A DNA stretch of 29,503 bases from Zancudomyces culisetae (lineage: Eukaryota > Kickxellomycota > Harpellomycetes > Harpellales > Legeriomycetaceae). The position numbers were made by a program, and so were the translations under genes. Position 1 is the stretch's first letter. Each line of letters starts with the position of its first letter. The notes beneath the pieces were generated by a model. That model searched no databases, was not told the DNA's origin, and was given only the letters and a program-made list of their open reading frames with translations. Positions 19,212 through 27,613 of this stretch are shown one piece after another. The stretch covers positions 1 to 29,503 of the forward strand of contig LSSK01001890.1 of assembly GCA_001969505.1 (NCBI GenBank). Direction: 5' to 3'.

Positions 19212-19885
19212 TATTTTCTACTAAAAGTTGCTTTTCACTCTTGAAGTTAAGAGATTCCTGATTCCTTGATCCTCCAGGTGCAACTAACTTTTAAGTAATT
19301 CTAAGTTTATGTCTATTATGTCTGGGATATCTCTTTTCTATTGAGGATTTCTTCTAACTTTATTTCTTTCAGAGTAATCTTGTTGTTTTCACTTGATGAT
19401 ATGTCATTTGGATATTTACAGTCTTTTCCTTTTTATATTTTTACTCGGTTTTTTTTTGAAGCATGAATAATAAGAATAGAAATAGTAATGAATATAATAA
19501 TAGTTGGTCATTGTATAGTAAAGTCAGTATCGACATTAAACATTAGTGATAGGCGATACTACATGTTTCTATAAAATGAATGGGAACACATCCATTTATA
19601 CCACACAGTGCAGAAGACAGACGGATGAGAATTAGCCCCGTGTATTAGTTATAGAAAGTATAAAAAAAACAGGCTGTTTTCGACGTGATATCTTTTGGAA
19701 AGAGTAAAAATTACTATTGATACTTTCGTGACACTAGCCTTCGATACAGTATTACTGACAACTTTGAGTATAATAATACTTTTTCTAGTATCTTTTATTT
19801 TTTGTTATCCACAAACCCGTACATATTCTGTAAATGTCATTAAACTCATGAAATAAACGCGATTACATAAACAGACCAGATCTTG

Positions 19886-19904
19886 AAAAAAAAAATTTTT
19901 TTTT
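19886..19904 (+). promoter_or_regulatory. A10T9 tract upstream of MPP10
   Basis: Ten A then nine T, preceded by CTTG, so it contains TGAAAAA(n)TTTT. It lies about 325-345 bp upstream of the MPP10 start and resembles the RRPE. It may equally be a nucleosome-excluding poly(dA:dT) element. Confidence 0.35.
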
Positions 19905-19916
19905 AATAGTTTATAC

Positions 19917-19930
19917 AAAAAAATTTTCAG
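19917..19930 (+). promoter_or_regulatory. RRPE-like A7T4-CAG element upstream of MPP10
   Basis: A7, T4, CAG, reverse complement CTGAAAATTTTTTT, about 300-313 bp upstream of the MPP10 ATG. It has the same A(n)T(n)CAG form as the element upstream of GRWD1. Confidence 0.35.
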
Positions 19931-20229
19931 CAAAAAGAAACCCACCAATTACAACACAATGAAGTTTGGATGGATCCTAAGCAAAGTATTTGAACATCGT
20001 ATATACTCCATAAATAAAGCTGGACCAACTTGTAAATAAAAAGTGCCTTTAAATGTGTACTTTTTGGGGGTTAAAAATTGCTTTATTTTAAATATAGATT
20101 TTTGCATATAGAAAAAGATACCTTTTTTATTAATACGCAACTGCGATACTAGCGATTACTACAAGAATAACAAGAATAGACATTCTAGAGAAAAGATTCA
20201 AGAGAAATAGAGAAATTCAAGCGAATAAA

Positions 20230-22318
20230 ATGGATCAACAAGTGATATTGAAACTGGAGAAAGAACCAGAATTACTGTTGCTTCCCAACAAGGAAATTAG
20301 CCGAAATTGTTTTGACATATCCAAAATTGCCATAGAAAAGGGTAAGATTTAAAGAAGGAGTTACTACTTTTTTAAAATAGATCTTTGTTGCTCAATTCTA
20401 TGTTATACGCATAAAAAAATATGACTGTAATAAACTAAATCCAGGTAATTATATTGATGTTGTAGCTAACAAGGTACGGAAACTTGGAAAGTTGTCAGAA
20501 TTGTATGGTGAAGATGAGGGCTTTGTTTTGGCAACCCAGGTGTGGGAACTGTTGCAGCTTAGGAATCAGTCGGTTATTGGATATGCGGCCAATTTGATCA
20601 ACAAACTAGAAAAAGAACAACTCAAAAGTCTTGAAAGGCTTGCAGAAAAACAAAAGTTGAAAAGTGATGAGAAGGACGAAGACGAAGAAGAGGACGAAGA
20701 CGACGACGAGAACGATATGTCAGAGGAGGAGGATGTAGAAAACGAGGACGAGGACGAGGAACAAGAGGATGAAGAAGAAGAAGAAGAAGAAGAGAATATG
20801 GATGATGAGGAACTAGATTCAGAAACATTTAGTGACCTGGATGGCGAAGGAGAATATGAAACAAGCGCAACAAACAAGCGCAAGAACAAGAGCGGCGAAA
20901 GCGAGACAAAACGGTCCGTTGTAGATGATGATTTCTTTTCACTAGACCAAATGCACAAATTCACAGAACAGGCCGAAATGCTGGAGGAAAAGCGATTGGG
21001 CATGTTAAATGATGATGAAAATCAAGAGGACGAGGAAGAAAATGAGGACGAGGATGAGGGGGAGAGCGAGATAGATTATTTTGAAGATGATGCGGGTGAT
21101 GATGATGGTTTTGATGCATCCAAGATAAAATATGGTGACTTTTTTAAACCACCAACACTCGCTGGGTCGTCCAAGGGAGTAGTAAGGTCAACCACAGAAT
21201 CCAAAAAAAGAAAGGCGGAAAGCGTCGAGAAAACGGTAGAAGAAGAAGAGGAGGAGGAGGAAAAAGAAGAAGGAGGCGAACAATCAAATATGAGTGATGA
21301 TGAAGGTAAAGGTAAAGAAGACGAGGATGGGAACGATATTGAGGAATATAAACGCAAAAGAGTAAGATTTGAACAAAATGATGAAGGTGAAGATGATGAA
21401 GAAGAAGAAGATAGCAAAAATGATGATAGAAATAAGTCTGAATTCGAAAAATACACCGACCAAATGGGAAAAAGGATCAAAACACTAGAACAACAACTAG
21501 TTGCCAAGAAGGACTGGACAATGATTGGAGAGGTTAACAGCAAAATGCGGCCGGTTAACAGTTTGCTAGAGGAACATTTGGAATATGACTATGTACAAAA
21601 GCCGGTTCCAGTGATTACCCAAACAGTTACGGAAGCACTAGAAGATATGATCAAAAATCGGATAGTAGAGCAGCAGTTTGATGATGTAGAGAGAAAGAAG
21701 GCCACGCAGCAAACAGAAAGATCGTCTTCAAACAAAGAGGATTTTGAACTCCTTGATGAAAATAAACCAAAACAGTCGCTAGCGCAGGTTTATGAAGAAG
21801 AATACAAACAGCAACAACAGCAAAAATCAGGAACAAAAGCTGCCCACAAAGACGCAGCCCTACATGCTGAAATTGAGGCACTATATTCTAAGCTTGCTTA
21901 CACTCTGGATTCACTTTCCAACTTCCAATATACACCCAAAATGGTTTCACCAAATACAACCGATCCCTCTATTCGTCCTGACCAGCCCGCCATTGAAATG
22001 GAAGAGGCCCTACCAATTCTTGTCAGCGAAGCCAACCGAATGGCACCCAAAGAAGTCTATTCAGGCATCAAGGGAATCAAAAAGACCGACGATATTAGCA
22101 GCGATGGTAAATCGGCCCCCACTGCACCTGTTATTCCATCGAATAACGTAATCCATGGAAAGGGCACTGGTATTCTTATCTCTTCAACTGAGGCGTCAAA
22201 GGCCGATAGAAGAAGATGGAGGGCCGCAAAAAAGAAGGCCAAGGCTGCAGCAAATGCTGACAAAAAACCTAAGTCCAAACCGGAGCCAGAATCCAAACCC
22301 AAGCCTAAATCTCAATAA
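20230..22318 (+). CDS. MPP10: U3 snoRNP protein MPP10
   Basis: Model: exon 1 20230-20341, intron 20342-20444 (103 nt, GTAAGA to TCCAG, phase 1), exon 2 20445-22318, giving 661 aa. Mpp10 scaffolds the Mpp10-Imp3-Imp4 complex of the small-subunit processome and is required for 18S rRNA processing. The diagnostic core is in the C-terminal half: KRIKTLEQQLVAKKDWTMIG, EVNSKMRPVNSLLEEHLEYD, PVPVITQTVTEALEDMIKNR and a following FDDVERK. Long Glu/Asp-rich tracts in the N-terminal half are typical of the family, as is the Lys/Pro-rich C-terminus. The length is close to human (681) and yeast (593) Mpp10. The short first exon (37 codons) carries the conserved N-terminus and would be missed by a simple open-frame search. 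Confidence 0.95.
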
Positions 22319-22467
22319 AGTGTCCAAAATCTGGTTTTAACGTATTCTAAATTCCAGACTATTTTTTACTTTTCTTTGTTGTTTAATCTTCTATTTCTTG
22401 TTTATATGTAATAAATGTTGAATAGCCAATAAAACAAATAAATTACGATACATTCCACTCCATTAAT

Positions 22468-24489
22468 TTACAGCCGCAACGCTTGAACGGTCCTTCCATA
22501 AGCAATACCAATCCATTCGCTACTGACCCTACTCCAACTTAAACACCCGACTGGCATTCTGGCAGCGTACGACAGATTAGGCGAAGCAGCAACCGGTCTA
22601 TTAAATGCCGTATTGAGAAGGCTACCTGGCTGCTGTGAAAGTGGAGGTCTCCGCCGGTCCAGCATGTTGGCATCACCGCTGATCATCTGCTGCAGCTCAT
22701 TGTTGCTAGCGCTGATTGCCCGGTTGATATCCCATACCAACACACGACTATCTGTTCCACTTGTGCACAAACTGTTGCGTGTAGTTGGACTCCACTCCAC
22801 CGCCGTTACAGCACCCTGGTGCCCCATCAGCTCCACCACTGCTCCACCTGGCATTCGCACATCCACTATGCTCACTTTGTTGTTGTCTACACTCAGTGCT
22901 GCTACATAATTCACATCCATCTGGCTGGTTGCTATCCTTAGAAGCGCCGGTGTTTCTCCATACTCCCTTTGTTGCTGCTGCTGCTGTTGTTGCTTTTGAT
23001 GCGTTATATTTTGCATTTCTGCTCCGTTCTCATAATTATAGTAATAATATCCCCCGTTGATACTATTAGGGTCGTTATTATCGCCAATATTTCCATTGTT
23101 GCCATTAAAATTTGCCCCATTAGGCTGCTTCAACTGTACTGCTTTTTCCTCATATAGTATCGTACTGTGATCCAATGCTCTCAGATCAAACATTCGTATG
23201 GATCCATCCGCCCCGCATGTGAAAAACATATCGCTACTATTTGTCACAAACACCACATCATACACCTCCTTATCGTGTGCTATTAGTTGTGTTTTGGCTT
23301 GCTGTGTTTCAATATCCCATACCGTACATGTCGTATCAACGCTACTTGTTATTATTACCCCTTTGTCCATTCGGTTCCAATCAAACGACGTCAGCGGTGA
23401 TTTCTGCCCTAGTTTCTATTTTCATACCCCCCCCCACAATCATACATACATACATATATCTAGTTAGTTTTTAAGAATAATCCTTTTTTTATCTGTTACC
23501 AGTAAATCAACTTCTTTTCATATATTACATGTATACATACCGCTTTTAGTTTGATCCTATCATAAATCCCTTGCTTTCTGCTGCTGGTGCTACTTTCGCC
23601 GCCTTTTTGTCTGTCCCATCGTTTATCTCCCCATTGTACCATCATTCCTTTTCCTTCACCCCCTTCTTCACGATCAGTCCTCTCAATTCCATTCCCTATA
23701 TCCCCACTGCCAGTGCTTACATCTCTGTGTAATTTGTTTCTCCTGTCCATCTCACCCCCCTGCGCCATCCCATCCATTCCCATATTACTCCCCTCCCTCA
23801 TCTGATTTCCACCCCTTTTCTCTTCCTCTCGCTCCCCATCCATAAACTCATCGTCATCAATTTCATCAAATGCTACCTCATCTTCACACTCTTCTTGTTC
23901 ATCTTCCTTGTCCCAATCGCTCTCATCTATCGTTTTATATTCCCATAGTCGCAACATATCTCCTGTTGTAGCCAATAGCTCTGTACCTTCCTGATAGCTC
24001 TAGTGTTGTAAAACACAGCTTTGTTACGACTTTGCTCACTTTTCACCAGCTTGATTCTCCTCTTAGCTCTTGAAATGTTAATAATACCACCATGTCTAAT
24101 ACTTGCTTTTTTTTTCATATACTACTTACTTGGTCTGGCTTCCATTTTATTTTGGTAACTGGGTACTCCACCTTAGCTCGCCCAGTTACCTGGTAATCTG
24201 GATATATTGGATCCGATAACCTTGAATACTTCCTCGATAGTTCTACCACTTGAATCTATTTCAAATATCAGTTTGCTCTTAGTCGGTCGACCTGTTTGCC
24301 CATCCAAGTAATTTAAAAATAAGCAATATCAAATGTTCACGTTACATAATTAACCGGTTTTTCCATCAGGCTCCCTAAAGCCAAGCGATGTTCATTCAAT
24401 CCCTCTGTTTCAGCCCAGTTGAGCGTTCCTATCGTAAATGGTGCATAGTAGTTCAATATTTCTTTATTCACCTTTGATTTCGAGTTCAT
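22468..24489 (-). CDS. DCAF7/WDR68-family WD40 adaptor (AN11/TTG1-like)
   Basis: Model: exon 1 24489-24346, intron 24345-24256, exon 2 24255-24130, intron 24129-24000, exon 3 23999-23541, intron 23540-23416, exon 4 23415-22468, giving 558 aa, all joins phase 0. The family is a WD40 adaptor for DYRK/HIPK kinases and for CRL4 ubiquitin ligases. Matches in order: YYAPFTIGTLNWA, HRLALGSLMEKPVNYIQVVE (across splice 1), YPVTKIKWKPD, LLATTGDMLRLWEY, SPLTSFDWN, TSSVDTTCTVWDIETQ, TQLIAHDKEVYDVVF, GADGSIRMFDLRALDHSTIL. The animal protein is about 342 aa. The excess lies mainly in an insert of about 130 residues in exon 3, acidic then Gly/Met/Arg-rich, between two conserved blades, and in Asn/Tyr/Gln-rich stretches, including Q8, in exon 4. 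Two phase-0 acceptors are possible for exon 4 (12 nt apart). Confidence 0.9.
23427..23435 (+). repeat. Poly-C tract C9 inside a DCAF7 intron
   Basis: Nine C on the + strand (G9 in the pre-mRNA of the minus-strand gene). It sits about 12-20 nt before the 3' splice site of intron 3, where a pyrimidine tract would normally be expected. Confidence 0.85.
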
Positions 24490-24845
24490 CTAGAGTTTGA
24501 CCTATGTCCTAGTGTTTGAATTTGCTGCTATTATTGTGGTTTATGTATATTGATTGGGGGGGTTTTTTATTAATACATTTTAATCTTATTTTTCAAGAAA
24601 TAGTTGGATAATTTTTGAGTTGCACTCTACTTAAATACCAAAATTCGAATTTCAAAACAATATTTCCATTTTGCGCTTGTATTTTTTTCGTGTTTTACAT
24701 TATAGTCAGCCGTAAAAACTATTCTCCTCCTACCTCTAAATCCCGAGGAAAAAAAGAAAAAAACTATGCTATAACACCATCAAACCCACTATATATAAAA
24801 AAGCAATACTAGATATTTAAATACTATTTATTTCTCGGCTCTTAT
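24490..24845. other. Short intergenic region upstream of DCAF7
   Basis: About 356 bp between the DCAF7 start and the stop of the ER membrane protein, both on the minus strand. It holds a G7 run at 24556-24562 (C7 in the sense of DCAF7), about 67-73 bp before the start codon. No gene seen. Confidence 0.6.
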
Positions 24846-26166
24846 TTATTTAGACTTGGGCTTTCTGACAGGACGAGTATGTTCATTCAGTACCACCGAT
24901 GGCAAAAGCCAGTTTTCTATGTAGATCCGCCCAATTGCATAGCATATGGTCGCAGTTAGCAAACATAACAACACTGCTGCCGTTGTTGTGACATTAGCCG
25001 AATCCTTGAACTCTGGGCTACCAGACATTGGCAAACTAGGTGTAAATCCTTCAAACCATAGTACATTGATATTGAATGACGCTAGCCCCACCACCATAGT
25101 TGGTACTGGTCGATGTATTACTATGTTTGTTGTTTTTTTTTTCAAGTTTTTGAATACAAATTATCTCGATGTGATTAAATAGTATTGCTATTTACCTGGA
25201 TAAACCGATCCTGAGACTATATATCCACTTTGTCCGTGGAGAACCGCATTTAGGTTTCCAGAAACACGAATCTCGTTTTTTTCACCCTCGGTTTTCTGTA
25301 AAGGTATAAAAACAGGTAAATATTCCGGTTTGGGATCCTTACTTGCCGCGATTCTGCACTTGAGTGGTTCTACAACAACAACAACAACAGCAGCAGCACA
25401 AAAAAAGTCAATAGGTATATTATTAAATGCATCGTTAACTTCTCACATGAATAAACCCATGATTATTTGCAATAAAAACAATAGATACAACAATATATAG
25501 AGTCAAAAAATAATCGATAACTAAACCCAAGACTTACTATTTAAAGATACAAGTTTTAGCATTTGTTGATAGAACCCACTGCTTTCGGGAAATGAACAGT
25601 GTACTACTTCGTCGGCCCCATAGTTAAATGCTAATGATTTTCGCGACTATTTGTGTTATCGCAAAAATATAAAGCTTACTCTGCTGATTTCATGTCAAGA
25701 CAGTACCATGAATAACATAAAGATAATAAAAGTTAAAGCGCACCTCTAAACAATTGGGAAGTTCAAAATACTTTTCTTCTCCATCAATGTCTTTTACTGC
25801 CTCTCCATCTTCCTTATAGACTAGGCACTTTAGCTCAATACGATCATTCTTCTCGTAAACTATTTTCAGTATTCAAATATATGTTTTACGTGTTCTATTC
25901 TCTCGTTTCCCCTATCTAACTATATAGTATTTTTTTAAAAAAAGCGAGATGAAAAAATAGAAATAAAAGGGAAAAAAGTGTTACTGCTAGGTTTGTACTG
26001 ATCTATAGCCGTTGCCAGTCCATTCACCAAGAAAAGTGCTAGAATCTATAGAATTATCCTCAACTAGTTGTCAAATTATTCATTTAAATTTCATTTCATC
26101 GGTCCATGTTTATACTATTACACAAATGATCAACGTATAGTCACTTACTAGTTTACAGCAAAACAT
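24846..26166 (-). CDS. Type I ER membrane protein, six exons, unknown function
   Basis: Assembled by splice sites: exons 26166-26149 (18 nt), 26045-25985, 25859-25744, 25646-25538, 25369-25196 and 25120-24846. All joins keep frame, giving 250 aa. A textbook signal peptide spans the first two exons (MFCCKLILALFLVNGLATA, cleavage likely after that Ala). A luminal domain of about 180 residues follows, with Cys in LKCLVYKEDG, FELPNCLE, VVHCSFPESSGF and PLKCRIA, and likely beta-rich segments such as IRVSGNLNAVLHG and SGYIVSGSVYP. Then comes one membrane span near residues 203-222 (TTAAVLLCLLTATICYAIG) and a short basic tail ending KPKSK, which fits a K-x-K-x-x ER-retrieval signal. It resembles an uncharacterised conserved fungal ER-protein family as I recall it; I cannot name a function. 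Confidence in the exon chain is good because every phase agrees. Confidence 0.8.
25373..25399. repeat. (CAA)5(CAG)3 microsatellite at a 3' splice site
   Basis: Five CAA then three CAG on the + strand. In the sense of the minus-strand ER-protein gene it reads (CTG)3(TTG)5 directly before TAG and exon 5, so it supplies the T-rich stretch of the intron 4 acceptor. Confidence 0.85.
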
Positions 26167-27527
26167 ATTAGCAGCGTCTTTTTAATTTGCAATTTGTCTG
26201 CTGAATTTAAGTTTCCGATTTCTATAAATCTCAAAAATACACTATTCAACTTGGTATGGTACTGTCGTTCGTAAATCGTTTATTTATAAACACTATATTT
26301 GTTTTCAGATGACAATTTACTACATAAACATTCTTAATTTATAAATCAACAAATCTTTGGTAAAATAGAAACGATAGTGAATAATGAGAATATCCAAAAT
26401 ACGCAAAATTAAAGTCCGATATATCTTGCTACTACTCGCATACCAATAGGAATTACTAAATTTTTTATTCGCGTATTTAGAAGCATAATGAATCTATAAA
26501 TAACAGCAAACCGTGCTTTTAAATCTTTATTTTAGCACATACGCGATTTTTTAGCAAATAAACATGAGCTCTGAGCATGGCTTTGGTAGCTGCTTTTTAT
26601 AATTATATACTAACCCACATTTTTTGACTAAATATAATTCATAAGGATTAAAGATGTGGTCCCACTCTGTCTTCATTTAGTATTTTTCTCTACCTTATAT
26701 AACTAATTAATAACTTGGCCCGCAATATTTGCTTCCTTGTGTCTTATTTATTGTTGGTGATGTCGTTGTATAGTTACGAACTAACTTTATCATGATGTAT
26801 TTCAACTGAGATATAGAGTATTCCACATTCGACATATGGTGCTAACATTATATTAGAATACAGGTCTAATCCTTGGCTGTTAATTGCACCAAAAAAAGCA
26901 ACAATATAAACCACCACAAAAACTCGTTAAGGCAATATTACTCTGATTGATAGTTTCGAGGCAAAGGTACTTATCATGCCTGGAGACAAAGCCATCAGCA
27001 AATGTTACAATTGCTTAGTTGGTATCACATTTCATCGGTTTATTTTGTTTTTTGTGGTTATATACTTTCCCCTGCATGTGCTTGAAAAGAAAAGACTGAG
27101 TTTGGACGCTAACACATGACTTGATTCTGTTTTATTTTATTTTCAAGGCATATTAAAAGATGACACTTTGACAAGTGAATAGGTAGAGGTGGTTAAAGTG
27201 AATTGGAAAAATGGAAAAATGGAAAAAAAACCTGCACAATTTGAGCTAGTTTTACCATTTTTGAACCTTTTGATGTAACCAAATTATAAAACCAGTTTGA
27301 AAATATAGCTGTTGAAGTGCGAATGTGATGAATGCTTTAGTGTCAAAATAATTTCATCTGTTTCCTTGTTTCAGCTGAACTATTTGGCTTTTGAAGGCAG
27401 ATGCAGATTTGAATGGCAAATAATTCCTATATATAACCAACACCATTCCACACCAAAAAGGAATCAAGCGAAAAAAAACAATAAATAGCCAGAGTTGAGT
27501 TACAGTACTATTATTCAGTTCTCTAGC

Positions 27528-27558
<31 letters not shown>

Positions 27559-27613
27559 TTGATTTAATAAGTGCTGTTCAAGTAAAACACACCAAGACTA
27601 TTTGGAACAAAAA
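26167..27613. other. 1.4 kb divergent intergenic region
   Basis: Between the divergent starts of the ER membrane protein and acyl-CoA oxidase B, so both promoters should lie here. It is AT-rich. No open frame with recognisable content and no RNA gene seen. It contains short GGAAAAAT reiterations near 27205-27230 and the (AAT)10 microsatellite at 27528-27557. Confidence 0.6.
27528..27557. repeat. (AAT)10 microsatellite
   Basis: Ten uninterrupted AAT units ending 56 bp before the start codon of acyl-CoA oxidase B, so probably in its core promoter or 5' leader. The length is likely variable between strains. Confidence 0.95.

Larger units (their letters stand above)
17622..20229. other. Gene-poor region between GRWD1 and MPP10
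   Basis: About 2.6 kb of AT-rich DNA. Frames at 18217-18561 (-) and 18859-19071 (+) are short, lack conserved motifs, and the first lacks an ATG start. I do not call them. The only coding-like piece is a short exon starting at 19098. Two A/T-tract elements lie in the MPP10 promoter region (19886-19904 and 19917-19930). Confidence 0.55.

Noticed and set aside
20566-21543. Long Ser-rich frames on the minus strand across MPP10
   Set aside because: They are antisense shadows of the Glu/Asp (GAA/GAT/GAG) tracts of MPP10, with no independent protein signal.
24739-24744. CCGAGG site, the FarA/CTF1-type fatty-acid response element
   Set aside because: It lies upstream of the DCAF7 gene, not of either acyl-CoA oxidase, and a single 6-mer is expected by chance.
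25296-25342. A 47-nt intron splitting exon 5 of the ER membrane protein, with a 27-nt exon before it
   Set aside because: Reading straight through in the phase set by the preceding exon gives an uninterrupted sensible protein (PLKCRIAASKDPKPEYLPVF onward), and 47 nt is shorter than any other intron here.
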